The notes under the pieces are model-generated. The model saw nothing but the letters and a program-made list of their open reading frames with translations. It had not been told where the DNA came from and did not search any database. Below, in pieces: positions 27,397-36,917 of a DNA stretch of 64,000 nt (positions within the stretch are counted from its first letter, which is position 1; each line of letters begins with the position of its first letter). Source of the DNA: Paenibacillus sp. HGH0039. Lineage in GTDB: Bacteria > Bacillota > Bacilli > Paenibacillales > NBRC-103111. Position numbers and translations under genes: made by a program. The stretch is taken from NCBI RefSeq assembly GCF_000411255.1, contig NZ_KE150412.1:1223817-1287816 (forward strand). The letters are read 5' to 3'.

Positions 27397-28512
27397 TTAA
27401 ATAAGCGAATCGCGCTGGACGATCTTAACGCCTTTCGGTACATGAACGGCCAGTTCCGCGCCCGCTTCGCTGTTAATTTTGATCCAGCCGAGGCCGGAGA
27501 TCAGCACGTCGAGCTTTTTGCCCTTCGAAATGTGAATCGTCTGTTTAACGAGAGGCGGCAGCTCTTCCAGATCTTTCACCACAGGCGGGGTAAGCAAAGT
27601 CCCTTTGTGGTTCGCGTACAGCTCGTCCGCTTTTTCCAGCTTCGTGCGATGGATGGGAATGGCCCCCGAAGAGTAAATCGTAAACGACTGGCGCTCGCCG
27701 CGGACAAAATCGAACCGGGCTAACGACCCGAAAAACAGGGTTTGTCCTTCGTTCAATTGATACACCATCGGTTTAAGCGGCTTGCCCGGCATCAGCTTAC
27801 CCAGGTCTTTCTTGGAGACAAGCTCCGTCAGCCGGTGCTTGTACACGATTCCCGGCGTATCGATAATAAAATGTCCATCATCGAGCGGAATCTCAACCAT
27901 ATCGAGCGTCGTGCCCGGATATTGGGAGGTGGTCAGCTCCGAATCCAGATCGCTGTAATCGGAAATAAGCCGATTGATGAGCGTAGACTTGCCCACGTTG
28001 GTCGCTCCGACGACGTAGACGTCTTTGCCGTTCCGGTGTTCGTCCACCGCCTGAAGAACCCGGTCGAAACCCATGTTCTTCTTGGCGCTGCAAAGCACGA
28101 CTTCCACAACCTTCAGGCCTTGTTCCTTAGCCTGCTTGCGGACCCAGTTCACGATCCGGTTCCAATTGGTCACTTTCGGGAGCAGGTCGATTTTGTTGAC
28201 GACCAGAATGATCGGGTTGCCTCCGACGAAACGGGCCAGACCGCTGATCAAACTGCCTTCGAAGTCGAAAATATCGACGATATTGATGACGAGCGCTTCT
28301 TTGTGCCCCACGTGCCCGAGCAGTTTCAGAAAATCGTCCTGGTTGAGCGTAATGCTCGACGCTTCATTATAGTTCTTGATGCGGAAACAGCGCTGGCAAA
28401 TAACCGGTTCTTTCTCGAGAGCCTGCGCGGGGGTGTACCCGAGCGCATGAGGATCTTCGAGCTGAAGCTTGACACCGCAGCCTCCGCAATGGATAACTTC
28501 TTCTTGGGTCAT
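27397..28512 (-). CDS. yqeH: Circularly permuted ribosome-assembly GTPase YqeH
   Basis: YqeH is needed for 30S assembly. The 371 residues open with a treble-clef zinc finger (IHCGGCGVKLQ and VICQRCFRIKNY). The GTPase motifs follow in permuted order: G4 VVNKIDLLPK and G5 CSAKKNMG come before G1 VVGATNVGKSTLINRL and G3 IDTPGIV. The permutation defines the YqeH/YlqF group. It lies downstream of yqeG with an 86-bp gap containing two inverted repeats. Confidence 0.95.
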   Translation of the reverse strand: MTQEEVIHCGGCGVKLQLEDPHALGYTPAQALEKEPVICQRCFRIKNYNEASSITLNQDDFLKLLGHVGHKEALVINIVDIFDFEGSLISGLARFVGGNPIILVVNKIDLLPKVTNWNRIVNWVRKQAKEQGLKVVEVVLCSAKKNMGFDRVLQAVDEHRNGKDVYVVGATNVGKSTLINRLISDYSDLDSELTTSQYPGTTLDMVEIPLDDGHFIIDTPGIVYKHRLTELVSKKDLGKLMPGKPLKPMVYQLNEGQTLFFGSLARFDFVRGERQSFTIYSSGAIPIHRTKLEKADELYANHKGTLLTPPVVKDLEELPPLVKQTIHISKGKKLDVLISGLGWIKINSEAGAELAVHVPKGVKIVQRDSLI

Positions 28513-28531
28513 GAATCCTCCTTAAAATGAA

Positions 28532-28600
28532 CGGCGGGGGCTTCCGTTAAGCGTTGTTCCCCCGCAAGCAAAGTGAAGCTTTCCCGTGAAGGAAAGCTTT
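28532..28600. repeat. Two hairpins between yqeG and yqeH
   Basis: GCGGGGG/CCCCCGC arms lie about 20 bases apart (near 28532-28566), then AAGCTTTCC-loop-GGAAAGCTT (near 28577-28597). On the coding strand neither is followed by a proper T-run, so they look like mRNA structure or a weak terminator. Confidence 0.45.
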
Positions 28601-29108
28601 ATTTATTCTTCGAGATGTAATTGTTGGCCAGCTTCTCGATGCGCCGGTTGATTCGTGTAAAGAAACCTTCATCATGGATGGAGATAGGCGCAACAAGAAT
28701 GGTATATAAACCGAGCCGGTTCCCTCCCAGCACGTCTGTCAGCATCTGATCACCGATCACAACCGTCTGCTCTGCAGTTGTATCCATCAGTGCCAATGCT
28801 TTGCGAAAGGCCGTGTTCGTCGGTTTGCGCGCGGCATGAATGAACGGGATAGACAGCGGCAGGGCAAATGTGGATACCCTTGTTTCCTGGTTGTTCGATA
28901 CGATGACGACCTTGAAACCGAGCTGCTTCACATGCCCGAGCCAATTCACGAGCTCCGGTGTCGCATCGGCCACCTTGGCACCGACAAGCGTGTTGTCGAG
29001 ATCCGTGATGATTCCGCGGATTCCGCTCTGCCAAAGCTCCTCCAGATTGATATCGTAAATCGTCTGCACGAATTGTTTCGGCACCAGTTTTTTAAACAAC
29101 AGCGTCAC
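28599..29108 (-). CDS. yqeG: YqeG-type HAD phosphatase
   Basis: A HAD-superfamily (IIIA) phosphatase of about 169 residues; physiological substrate unknown. The nucleophile motif is IITDLDNTLVG, motif II VVIVSNNQETR, the lysine of motif III in HAARKPTNTAF and motif IV VVIGDQMLTDVLGGNR. The start is inferred: GTG 29108 after AAGAGGTTGGG fits the length of B. subtilis YqeG. In-frame codons reaching 29249 run through the promoter and are rejected. It opens the yqe cluster. Confidence 0.9.
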   Translation of the reverse strand: MTLLFKKLVPKQFVQTIYDINLEELWQSGIRGIITDLDNTLVGAKVADATPELVNWLGHVKQLGFKVVIVSNNQETRVSTFALPLSIPFIHAARKPTNTAFRKALALMDTTAEQTVVIGDQMLTDVLGGNRLGLYTILVAPISIHDEGFFTRINRRIEKLANNYISKNK

Positions 29109-29133
29109 CCCAACCTCTTTCGAATCTATAGGA

Positions 29134-29163
29134 ACTATACCATACATGTCCAATTCCTTGCAA
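29134..29163 (-). promoter_or_regulatory. Promoter of the yqeG cluster
   Basis: On the minus strand TTGCAA (29163-29158), 18 bp, TATAGT (29139-29134), about 26 bp before the chosen yqeG start. Confidence 0.6.
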
Positions 29164-29283
29164 AAAGAAAAAGGAAGCGTTTCAGGCCGTGCCCGGACGG
29201 GAAATTCCCGTATTCTCAGCATTCCCTTGCGGCCGCCCGTTCCATTCACCCGCCGAAGCTTGCCCCGGATTCTCTCTGCCGGA

Positions 29284-29321
29284 AAAAAGAAAGGCCGTTC
29301 TCCGGTTAACGGAAAACAGCC
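29284..29321 (-). terminator. Terminator of the moxR-DUF58-transglutaminase operon
   Basis: On the minus strand GGCTGTTTTCCG-TTAAC-CGGAGAACGGCC, then TTTCTTTTTT, about 45 bp after the transglutaminase stop. The stem has a few mismatches. Confidence 0.75.
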
Positions 29322-29364
29322 TGCAGCTTACGCCATGAATTCGGCCCATCGGTAGGTGCCGGTT

Positions 29365-31632
29365 TTATTTCATCTGCTCGCGCAGCCGTTTCACATGGCC
29401 CTGAACGGCCTCCAGATCCTGCTCGGTTACGGATGAGCGGCTGTACTTGGCCTTCTCGAACATCGCGAGAACCGGCGAAAGTTCGCCCGACAGCCAGTAG
29501 CTCTGGGTCATCCAGCGGGAAGCGGCTTCCCGGAACGTTTCATGCTCGAACCGTTCGTAGCCTTTGCGTCTTCCGTACCGCAGAAGCCGGTTGACCTCTT
29601 GAATAACCCCCTGCGCGTAATTAACCGCTTTGGGATCGCGTCCGAACGGCGGCAGCAGTTTCTTGCCGCTGCTCAGCCGGATGGCCGTTACGACGACAGC
29701 CGTAAGCAGAACGAGGCCGCTGAGCGTATACAGCACGTAACGGACCCAAGGGGCCGCGCCGGATTGAGCCTGGGACGTCTTCGCCTCGGCCGGTGCCGGT
29801 GTCGGCATCTCGGTAGCCGTCGACGTTTCGGGCGCATACGACTGCGGCAGCGAAAATCCGGCAGTCGGCTCGAACGGCAGCCAGCCGTAGCCCTCGAAAT
29901 AAACCTCCACCCAGGAGTGAGCGTCTGAATTGCGGACGGTGTAGGTGCCCTCGGCGTCCGGATCGGACATGCCGCCCCTCAGGTTTCCGATACCGGCGGG
30001 ACGGCTGTTATCGGAAGAACCCGATGCGTAGCCTTTGACCCAGCGGGCCGGAATGCCGAGCGACCGGGTCATCACGACCATCGCCGACGAATAGTAGTCG
30101 CAGTAGCCTTCCTGGATTTCGAACAGGAAGCGGTCGACGAAATCTTTGCTTTTCCCCTTGGATACGTCGGGGGTGTTCGTATACGGATACTTGCTGGACA
30201 AGTAAAGCTCCAGCTCATGCACTTTCTCGTAGGCGGTCGGAGCTTCCTTCGTCACTTCTTTGGCAAGCTCCGTCACCCTCTCGGGCAGCCGGTCGGGGAG
30301 CTGGAGATAGTCGTTCCACTCGGACCGGTTCAGCCTGCTCATATCGACTTTCTTGAGCCCGCTTAAATCGAGCAGCGGGATGTTGGACACGAGCTCGTAC
30401 TGCTTCGGGTAGTTCGATTTCGCGTTAAACCGCAGCTCCGCCTGGCGCGCGGACCACCGGAGAGACCCCAGCTGCGCCGGATCGGAGCGTGTTCCGTCAG
30501 GACCTTCCTCCTGAATGTCGACCTTCGACATCGGATAAGCCCCGAACAGCACCGGGTATACTTCGTTGCTGCGCATTTTGACCGTCTGCTTCACTTCTTC
30601 GGTCTTCAGCTTGGACGTGTCGATGCCGGTATCCGCGGGAAGCTTGCCGCCGGAGTCCACGGAGCTCTGGCGGGCCCGTCTGTCCGCCGGACTCGCTTCC
30701 CAGCCGCTGCCGGTGTACAAAGCCCGGGTTTCCCCGCGGTAATACGTGCGGCTTGTCGTGTCAACGGTGAAAACCGGCGTGTAATCGTACTGGAACTGTC
30801 CGCCGAGCTGCGCGTCGTTGCGGCTGTAGCCCGACGATTTCAGCAGCGGATCGTTCGGGTCCTGCACCATCGTCCGTCCGGAATCGTCGCTGCTCGGCAG
30901 GAAGGTCACCGCCTCGCCGTTATACTGCCGCCAGGCCGTATACGGATCAGTGAGAACCGGATCGACCGCCGGTACGAGCGCACCCAGGGTGAGCGTCAGG
31001 GCGATAATCAGCACGACCGGCACGATCAGCGGGCCGGGATTGTCCGAAAGCCGCTTCCAGCTCTCGGGCGCTTTGTTCTTGAGCTGGGATAAATGGCGCA
31101 CGACCAGCATGCACAATCCGCTGAAAATAACCGCCGCTACCTGCGGCCATAACTGCAGGGTGCTGAACGAATCGCGGACGCCGAAAAACAAAATGGCCAA
31201 AATGACGATAAAAGAAATCCACAGTTTAGACCGGGACGCCCACATAGCCATCAGGAACACCCACCAGGCGGCTAAACCGAACCATAAATAAGGGAATAAT
31301 TGCGAAACATTGGCCTGAAACCACTCCATCGGACCGTCCATCTGAGACAAGGGGACAAACCGGTATTGAAGCACAACCGCGTGAACGACCAGTACCAGGA
31401 CGATCTGCAGAAGTTCTCTGACCAAATGATGAATCCGCGGGATGAAGAACGTCGCGCAGACCGTAATCAGCGTCCAGTTTACGGCTTTCAGAGTTTCGGG
31501 CAGCCACAATCCGTCCTCGCGGGAAATCCATCCGGTGAACTGAAATAGAAACAGCAGGACGAAGAGCGCCATCCACTTCTTCGTTCCGTCTTCGCCGGCC
31601 ATAAACCGGAAAACGTTCCAGATGCTACGCAT
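29365..31632 (-). CDS. Membrane transglutaminase-like protein (TgpA type)
   Basis: A 755-residue protein with about six N-terminal membrane segments (residues 20-220). An extracytoplasmic TGc domain has catalytic Cys in EGYCDYYSSAMVVMTRSLGI, His in RNSDAHSWVEVYFEGYGW and Asp/Glu near LPFEPTAGF. One more membrane segment (WVRYVLYTLSGLVLLTAVVV) leads to a cytosolic DUF4129-like tail. This layout is shared with TgpA-like proteins encoded beside MoxR and DUF58 genes. Its gene overlaps the DUF58 stop by eight bases. Function is unproven; roles in envelope maintenance are suspected. Confidence 0.9.
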   Translation of the reverse strand: MRSIWNVFRFMAGEDGTKKWMALFVLLFLFQFTGWISREDGLWLPETLKAVNWTLITVCATFFIPRIHHLVRELLQIVLVLVVHAVVLQYRFVPLSQMDGPMEWFQANVSQLFPYLWFGLAAWWVFLMAMWASRSKLWISFIVILAILFFGVRDSFSTLQLWPQVAAVIFSGLCMLVVRHLSQLKNKAPESWKRLSDNPGPLIVPVVLIIALTLTLGALVPAVDPVLTDPYTAWRQYNGEAVTFLPSSDDSGRTMVQDPNDPLLKSSGYSRNDAQLGGQFQYDYTPVFTVDTTSRTYYRGETRALYTGSGWEASPADRRARQSSVDSGGKLPADTGIDTSKLKTEEVKQTVKMRSNEVYPVLFGAYPMSKVDIQEEGPDGTRSDPAQLGSLRWSARQAELRFNAKSNYPKQYELVSNIPLLDLSGLKKVDMSRLNRSEWNDYLQLPDRLPERVTELAKEVTKEAPTAYEKVHELELYLSSKYPYTNTPDVSKGKSKDFVDRFLFEIQEGYCDYYSSAMVVMTRSLGIPARWVKGYASGSSDNSRPAGIGNLRGGMSDPDAEGTYTVRNSDAHSWVEVYFEGYGWLPFEPTAGFSLPQSYAPETSTATEMPTPAPAEAKTSQAQSGAAPWVRYVLYTLSGLVLLTAVVVTAIRLSSGKKLLPPFGRDPKAVNYAQGVIQEVNRLLRYGRRKGYERFEHETFREAASRWMTQSYWLSGELSPVLAMFEKAKYSRSSVTEQDLEAVQGHVKRLREQMK

Positions 31633-32872
31633 AGATCTTCATCCCTCCTCCCAGCACAGCCGGCAGCTCCGTCAGCGCGTGCACGCCGTAACCCATAAAG
31701 CCTAGGCTGTGCAGGCGGCGGACCCACACGTCCGTGGAGCCTCCCTTGGCGCCGCAGACGCACAGGTGACAGGCGAGCATGCGCTGTTTGTCGGTCCAGT
31801 GGAGCAGCGACAGGAGATCGGAGTTCTTCGCCGGCGTGATATACACAACCAAAGCTCCCGGCGAGAACATGCCGTCCGCGTTGTTGACCACCTGCTGCAG
31901 CGGACGTAAGCCATCGGGCTCCACCTCCACCAGGTGATCCATCAGGACGTCCTCATGCCGGGCGCCCGTCTTGGGTACGGCCATCAGGGATTCGCGGCCG
32001 GAGGAAACGAGCCCTACCGCGATATTCCTCTGGGTGCCGAAATGCAGCAGGGAAGCGGCGATGGAAACCGCCAGTTCGAATTCGGCGGGACTGCCGTAAT
32101 TCTGCTTGCTCCGGTCGAGCACGAGCACCATCTTCGGGAGCGTTTCCCGCTCGAATTCCTTCGACTTCCACGTTCCCGTACGCGCCGTGGCGTTCCAGTG
32201 GACACGTGAAAGCCTGTCCCCGTGAATGTACTCCCTCACGCCGTTGATCTGCGTCGTTTCCCGCTGCATCCTAGCGGTTACGGAGTGATGCCTTGCCCCT
32301 CGCGGGGACTGGGAAAACTGCGCCCAGTGGCGGATCTCGATCATTTGGGGCATCACGACAAAGCCGTACGGCAGGTGAACGCTGCCTTTGTGCTCGTAGA
32401 GCCCGAAGACGTCTTCCGTCGCGAACTCCGCGCGCTCCAGGGAGTAATGGCCCCGGCGCAGGGGCGGCGTTTTGTAAACGAATTCTCCTTTGCGCATCCA
32501 GTTCAGGACCACGGAACCCTTCATCACGGTCTTCTCCCCGCTGCTTCGCACCAGCTCGTCTTCGATGAGCAGGTACGGGATGGGCCAGACGCCGGGAACC
32601 TGGATTTTAAGCTTGATCTGCAGGGACTGCCCCGCCTGGACCTTACCGGTTCCGTCCGCCGCCGATATTTCACGCACCGCCTGCGTCTGACGGATGCCGC
32701 TCCATTTGCCGAGAACCAGATAAGCGGAGAGCAGGCATACAACGGCAAACAGCGTGGAAGCGAGCTTACCGCCCTGAAAGAGCAGGAACATCAGGCTGGC
32801 AAAGAACAGGAAGGATAAAATCAGGGTCGCCTGTCTTCCCTTCTGAGCCGCGGTAGGTTTGAAAAGCTTCAT
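31625..32872 (-). CDS. DUF58-domain protein
   Basis: A 415-residue protein with two N-terminal membrane segments (about 15-60, LILSFLFFASLMFLLF and LASTLFAVVCLLSAYLVLG). A beta-rich region and the DUF58 signature RVHWNATARTGTWKSKEFE follow, then a von Willebrand A-like fold (MVLVLDRSKQNYG). DUF58 proteins act with MoxR ATPases. Its start overlaps the moxR stop by four bases and its end overlaps the transglutaminase gene, so the three are tightly coupled. Confidence 0.9.
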   Translation of the reverse strand: MKLFKPTAAQKGRQATLILSFLFFASLMFLLFQGGKLASTLFAVVCLLSAYLVLGKWSGIRQTQAVREISAADGTGKVQAGQSLQIKLKIQVPGVWPIPYLLIEDELVRSSGEKTVMKGSVVLNWMRKGEFVYKTPPLRRGHYSLERAEFATEDVFGLYEHKGSVHLPYGFVVMPQMIEIRHWAQFSQSPRGARHHSVTARMQRETTQINGVREYIHGDRLSRVHWNATARTGTWKSKEFERETLPKMVLVLDRSKQNYGSPAEFELAVSIAASLLHFGTQRNIAVGLVSSGRESLMAVPKTGARHEDVLMDHLVEVEPDGLRPLQQVVNNADGMFSPGALVVYITPAKNSDLLSLLHWTDKQRMLACHLCVCGAKGGSTDVWVRRLHSLGFMGYGVHALTELPAVLGGGMKIYA

Positions 32873-33834
32873 TTCGCTTTCTCCAGCCTGACGGGCACTT
32901 TCGTATGCGCCAGTATCGAAGCGAAAACGGAACGGGAGGTTTCTCCTTCCATTCGTGCTTCCGAAGAAAGAATAATCCGGTGGCCGAGTACGTAAGGGGC
33001 CAAATATTTCACATCGTCCGGGAGGACATAGTCGCGGCCGTTCAAGTACGCGTAAGCTTTCGAAGCCTGCACGAGGGCCAGCGTAGCGCGCGGACTGGCT
33101 CCCAGCTCGACGGCCGGGTGCTCCCGGGTGCTGCGGGTAATGTCCACCAGATACTTCGCGATGCCTTCGTCGAGGTAGACCGACCGCACTTCTTCCTGCA
33201 TGCTGAGAATCTGTTCCGCACCGACAACTTCATGAAGCTGTTCCATGGGGTGCTCCTTGCTTTGCGACGCGATCATTTGAAGCTCCGTTGCGCTGTCCGG
33301 GTACCCCAGACTGAATTTGATCATAAACCGGTCAAGCTGGGCTTCCGGGAGCAGATACGTGCCTTCGAAGTCGATGGGATTCTGGGTCGCAAGAAGCATA
33401 AACGGGCGCGGAAGCGGGTACATCTCGCCGTCTACCGTCACGTGATGCTCTTCCATCGCTTCCAGGAGAGCCGATTGGGTTTTGGTGGTGGCGCGGTTGA
33501 TTTCATCGACAAGCAGAATGTTGGCCATAACGGGACCGGGGCGGAAAAAGAAAGCTTCATTCTTCGGATGATAGATCGAAACGCCGGTAATATCCGTCGG
33601 CAGCAGGTCCGGATTGCACTGAATCCGGCGGAATTGGCCTTGTATGGAGCGGGCGAGGGATTTGACGAGAACCGTCTTCCCCGTCCCGGGCACATCTTCG
33701 AGAAGTACGTGACCGCCGGCAAGAAGTGCGGTTAACAGCAGCATGATTTCTTCGCTTTTGCCTAATATACATGAATCCAAATTGGATCTGATTCTGGAAA
33801 TCTCGCTCATATGAGGTTGGGACACAGCAGCCAT
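32869..33834 (-). CDS. MoxR-family AAA+ ATPase
   Basis: A 321-residue AAA+ ATPase of the MoxR/RavA clade, thought to be a chaperone for metal or complex assembly of partner vWA/DUF58 proteins. Walker A is LEDVPGTGKTVLVKSLA, Walker B ILLVDEINRATTKTQSALLE, sensor 1 MLLATQNPIDFEGTYLLPEAQ, and the arginine finger region LDRFMIKFSLGYP. ATG 33834 follows AAGGAGGA. It is the first gene of the operon with DUF58 and transglutaminase. Confidence 0.93.
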   Translation of the reverse strand: MAAVSQPHMSEISRIRSNLDSCILGKSEEIMLLLTALLAGGHVLLEDVPGTGKTVLVKSLARSIQGQFRRIQCNPDLLPTDITGVSIYHPKNEAFFFRPGPVMANILLVDEINRATTKTQSALLEAMEEHHVTVDGEMYPLPRPFMLLATQNPIDFEGTYLLPEAQLDRFMIKFSLGYPDSATELQMIASQSKEHPMEQLHEVVGAEQILSMQEEVRSVYLDEGIAKYLVDITRSTREHPAVELGASPRATLALVQASKAYAYLNGRDYVLPDDVKYLAPYVLGHRIILSSEARMEGETSRSVFASILAHTKVPVRLEKAK

Positions 33835-34076
33835 TCGGTACGAATCCTCCTTCGGATAAAAAGGGTTTGAAGTCCTATTTTTTATATTACAGGAAAGTAG
33901 AAAGCGAGTACAACAAAACCCCTTCTAAATTTATTAAAAAACCGACAGTTGGTGGAAAAGAAGCTAAAAGGAGCAAGCTTCCTCGGTTTTTGTTACGGGA
34001 GGATGACTGTGTAATGACGGCAGGATTACGAATGAATGTCAAAGAAATGACAGAGAAAACAGCAAATCCGAAACAA
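33835..34076. other. AT-rich gap upstream of moxR
   Basis: This gap is much more AT-rich than its flanks. On the minus strand it contains CCTGTAATATAAAAAATAGG, a possible -10 region for moxR, but no clear -35 was found. No gene is seen. Confidence 0.4.
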
Positions 34077-34112
34077 CGAAAAAACACCCCGTTTCCCGAG
34101 AAAACGGAGTGT
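34077..34112 (-). terminator. Terminator of the spoVA operon
   Basis: On the minus strand ACACTCCGTTTTC-TCG-GGAAACGGGGTGT is followed by TTTTTTCG, 17 bp after the spoVAE stop. Confidence 0.9.
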
Positions 34113-34129
34113 CGATCTGCGGCTGCGCT

Positions 34130-34480
34130 TCAGCCTTTGGGACGGACGAACAAAGCGGCGAGAAACGAGAAGATGATCGCCGCCGAAATACCGGCGCTCG
34201 TGACTTTGAAAATCCCCGTTACGATGCCGATCCAGCCGCTTGACTGGATTTCCTTGATGGCGCCGTGCACCAGCGCGTTGCCGAAGCTCGTGATCGGAAC
34301 GCTGGCGCCGGCTCCCGCAAAACGGACGAGAGGCTCGTACAGCCCGAAGCCGTCAAGGATCGCTCCGGCCACGACGAGCGTCGTCATCGTATGAGCCGGT
34401 GTCAGTTTGCCCAGGTCCAGCAGCAGCTGACCGATGACGCAGATGGCTCCGCCGACGAGAAATGCCCATAAAAACTGCAT
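34130..34480 (-). CDS. spoVAE: Stage V sporulation protein AE (SpoVAEb type)
   Basis: A 116-residue integral membrane protein with three to four hydrophobic segments ([50 protein letters not shown]). It is paralogous to SpoVAC through the shared [20 protein letters not shown] block. With SpoVAC and SpoVAD it forms the channel that moves calcium-dipicolinate into the forespore and out at germination. I chose ATG 34480 because AGGAGGGA in the end of spoVAD precedes it; a longer in-frame reading runs through spoVAD in the wrong frame. Confidence 0.93.
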   Translation of the reverse strand: MQFLWAFLVGGAICVIGQLLLDLGKLTPAHTMTTLVVAGAILDGFGLYEPLVRFAGAGASVPITSFGNALVHGAIKEIQSSGWIGIVTGIFKVTSAGISAAIIFSFLAALFVRPKG

Positions 34481-34482
34481 GA

Positions 34483-35502
34483 TTAGAGTCCCTCCTGTCT
34501 TTCTATCGCAACGGCATGCGCAATGCAGGGAATGGATTCCCCCTGCTGAAACGACAGCGGGGACAGCAGGGCGCCCGTGGCGACGACCAGCAGGCGGCGG
34601 ATGTCGCCTTGCTCCATTCTTTTCAGCAGGTGGCCGTATGTAACGACGGCCGAGCAGCCGCAGCCGCTGCCTCCGGCCTGCACGCCCTGCTTCCGGATGT
34701 CGTAGATCATCAGGCCGCAATCGTTGAACGTGGTGCTGTTCATGGCGATTCTCTGCTCCTTCAGCAGCTCGTTTACGATCTGAAAGCCTACGGTGGCGAG
34801 ATCGCCCGTTACGATAAGATCGTAATAATCGGGGGAGCGCTTCATGTCCCGGAAATGAGCGGTGATCGTATCGGCTGCCGCCGGGGCCATCGCGGCGCCC
34901 ATGTTGAACGGGTCCGTAATCCCCATGTCGATCACCTTGCCGATCGTAGCCGAAGTAACGACGGGCCCCGTGCCTTTCTGGGCTACGACGGAAGCTCCGG
35001 CGCCCGTTACCGTATACTGGGCCGTGGGGGGCTTCTGGGAGCCGTATTCCGTCGGATAACGGAACTGCTTCTCTACGGTGCAGTTGTGGCTGCACGTGCC
35101 GCTCAGGACATAGTCTCCTCCTCCCGAGGCTACGATCAGCGAAGACACGGCCAGGCTTTCCATCGAGGTGGAGCAAGCGCCGAAGACGCCCAGGTAAGGA
35201 ATCGCCAGCGTCCGGGCGGCGAAGCTGCTGGAAATAATCTGGTTCATGAGGTCGCCGCCGACGTAGAACTGAATCTGATCCTTCTGGAGACCGGCTTTCT
35301 TGATCGCGAGGTTGGCCGCGTCTTCCATAAGCGCCTTCTCCGCTTTTTCCCAGCTCTTCTGCTTCAAGGTATTGTCCTGGTGAATGAGATCGAAATCGTT
35401 GGCGAGGGGTCCCTCGCCCTCATCGGGCCCGACAACCGTGGCGGTGGAGATCAGAACCGGAGGCTTCCGGAACTCCCAGGATTGACCTTTTCGAATAATC
35501 AA
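34483..35502 (-). CDS. spoVAD: Stage V sporulation protein AD
   Basis: SpoVAD is a thiolase/FabH-fold protein on the spore inner membrane that binds dipicolinic acid. The 339 residues include [51 protein letters not shown] and [11 protein letters not shown]. The start is TTG 35502, overlapping the spoVAC stop, with GGAGG ten bases before it. The start also gives an N-terminus ([10 protein letters not shown]) close to known SpoVAD proteins. It is the middle gene of spoVAC-AD-AE. Confidence 0.94.
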   Translation of the reverse strand: MIIRKGQSWEFRKPPVLISTATVVGPDEGEGPLANDFDLIHQDNTLKQKSWEKAEKALMEDAANLAIKKAGLQKDQIQFYVGGDLMNQIISSSFAARTLAIPYLGVFGACSTSMESLAVSSLIVASGGGDYVLSGTCSHNCTVEKQFRYPTEYGSQKPPTAQYTVTGAGASVVAQKGTGPVVTSATIGKVIDMGITDPFNMGAAMAPAAADTITAHFRDMKRSPDYYDLIVTGDLATVGFQIVNELLKEQRIAMNSTTFNDCGLMIYDIRKQGVQAGGSGCGCSAVVTYGHLLKRMEQGDIRRLLVVATGALLSPLSFQQGESIPCIAHAVAIERQEGL

Positions 35503-35975
35503 TGTGCCCCGCCTCCGAAGATCAGACTGAAAATGCCGACGAAGAAGGCGGCCACTACGCCGAACACGATAACGGAGCCGGCCAGTTTAAACATATTGCT
35601 GGCGGTGCCGAGAATCAGTCCCTCGCTGCGGTGCTCAATGGCAGCCGAACACATCGAGTTAGCGAAGCCCGTTACCGGCACAGCCGTTCCCGCTCCGGCC
35701 CACTGGGCGATTTTGTCGTACACGCCGAGGCAGGTCAGGATGACGGAAATGAGAATCAGCACTGACACGGTAGGATTCGAAGCGGCTTCCTTGCTGAAGC
35801 CGAACACTTTCTCAAACAGCATCATGAGCGCCTGCCCGATAATGCATATAAAACCGCCCACAACGAAGGCGCGGATACAGTTGGCGACGACCGGTCTTTT
35901 CGGCTCGTTTTTTTTCGCGATAGCCTGGTATTGCTGCTGGGTTAATGTCGCGTTTTTCTTTTTCTGGTTGGCCAC
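35499..35975 (-). CDS. spoVAC: Stage V sporulation protein AC
   Basis: A 158-residue membrane protein with about four segments after a basic N-terminal 30 residues. In B. subtilis SpoVAC acts as a mechanosensitive channel in DPA release. The GAGTAVPVTGFANSMCSAAI block pairs with the matching block in SpoVAE. It follows the DUF421 gene by 18 bp. spoVAA, spoVAB and spoVAEa are absent here, as in the reduced or mobile spoVA operons. Confidence 0.93.
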   Translation of the reverse strand: MANQKKKNATLTQQQYQAIAKKNEPKRPVVANCIRAFVVGGFICIIGQALMMLFEKVFGFSKEAASNPTVSVLILISVILTCLGVYDKIAQWAGAGTAVPVTGFANSMCSAAIEHRSEGLILGTASNMFKLAGSVIVFGVVAAFFVGIFSLIFGGGAH

Positions 35976-35993
35976 TTGCCTGTCCCCCTCTTC

Positions 35994-36869
35994 TTATTCC
36001 GTTCCGTTTGTACTTTTCCCGCCGCCGGAGAGCTGCTTCAGCACACCCCGCAGGGCCGAGGCCGTCTGTTCGTACTTGATCCGGGCATTGAGATCGGTAG
36101 CGGAATTCGCAAACGTATCGAGATCTGCCGTGCATTGGCGGAGTGTGGAAATCAGCTCCACCTGTGGTTTCTCGAGACTGATTCCTCTTGTATCGTCATA
36201 CAAATCGACGTACAGCTTATTTTGATCGCCTATCTGAGCGAGAAAAACATTGTCCGCGGTCGCGTTTATTTTAGCCAATTGTTTATTCAGCCATTCCCTT
36301 GTAAGCGAGGAGGCCGACAGCTCGTCGTCATCGACTACCCCGTCCACGATGACCGTGTGGGGAAGCTTGTCCGGGCCCATCTTCAGCCCAAGGTCGCCGG
36401 GCGTAAGCGGCTGCTTCTCTTTTTTGAGCAGGACGCTGAGATCCCCGCTCGCTTCCAGCATGGCGAATTCGACGTCCGCCACCTGAAAAATACTCTTCGT
36501 GCGGAGCTGTTCCATCAGTTCGTCGGCCGTGTACCGCTCCTTCTTCAAATGATGTTCCAGAACACGTCCGTTACGGATGACGACTGTCCCTTTTCCTTCA
36601 AAAAAATGGCGGAGCCATTTGCTTTTCAGCGTCGTGAGTTCAAGGAGAAAAGGAACCACAAACCAAACCGCAAGCGCGGCAATCCCGTGCAAGTAATGGG
36701 CTTCAATATCGGTTGACAAGAAGCCTGCCAATTCTCCCAGGGTGATACCCGTTACATATTCAAAAAAAGAAAGCTGGGAAATTTGCTTTTTACCCAAAAT
36801 ACGGGTGATGGCAAAAAGCATGGCGATCGCACCGAGCGACCGCAACACAATGACTCCAATACCCTCCAC
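35994..36869 (-). CDS. DUF421 membrane protein with DUF1657-like tail (2Duf-like spore protein)
   Basis: A 291-residue protein with three N-terminal membrane segments (residues about 5-85) and the YetF/DUF421 soluble domain (VIRNGRVLEHHLKKERYTAD, VADVEFAMLEASGDLSVLLK, HTVIVDGVVDDDEL). The last 50 residues (VELISTLRQCTADLDTFANS) resemble DUF1657. A DUF421 plus DUF1657 fusion is the layout of 2Duf, a spore inner-membrane protein encoded in the spoVA-2mob operon that raises spore heat resistance. Here it is the first gene of the spoVAC-AD-AE operon. The start is GTG 36869 after AGAGGAGG. The DUF1657 match is by eye only. Confidence 0.8.
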   Translation of the reverse strand: MEGIGVIVLRSLGAIAMLFAITRILGKKQISQLSFFEYVTGITLGELAGFLSTDIEAHYLHGIAALAVWFVVPFLLELTTLKSKWLRHFFEGKGTVVIRNGRVLEHHLKKERYTADELMEQLRTKSIFQVADVEFAMLEASGDLSVLLKKEKQPLTPGDLGLKMGPDKLPHTVIVDGVVDDDELSASSLTREWLNKQLAKINATADNVFLAQIGDQNKLYVDLYDDTRGISLEKPQVELISTLRQCTADLDTFANSATDLNARIKYEQTASALRGVLKQLSGGGKSTNGTE

Positions 36870-36917
36870 GGCTTAGCCTCCTCTCTTAACCAGAGCAGTT
36901 GATTGCATGACTCTCCT

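Noticed and set aside
34481-35176. N-terminal extension of SpoVAE through spoVAD
   Set aside because: Out of frame with spoVAD, Arg/His-rich; SpoVAE has a proper ATG and ribosome site at 34480.
34516-36225. 569-codon open frame on the plus strand
   Set aside because: Antisense to spoVAD, spoVAC and the DUF421 gene.
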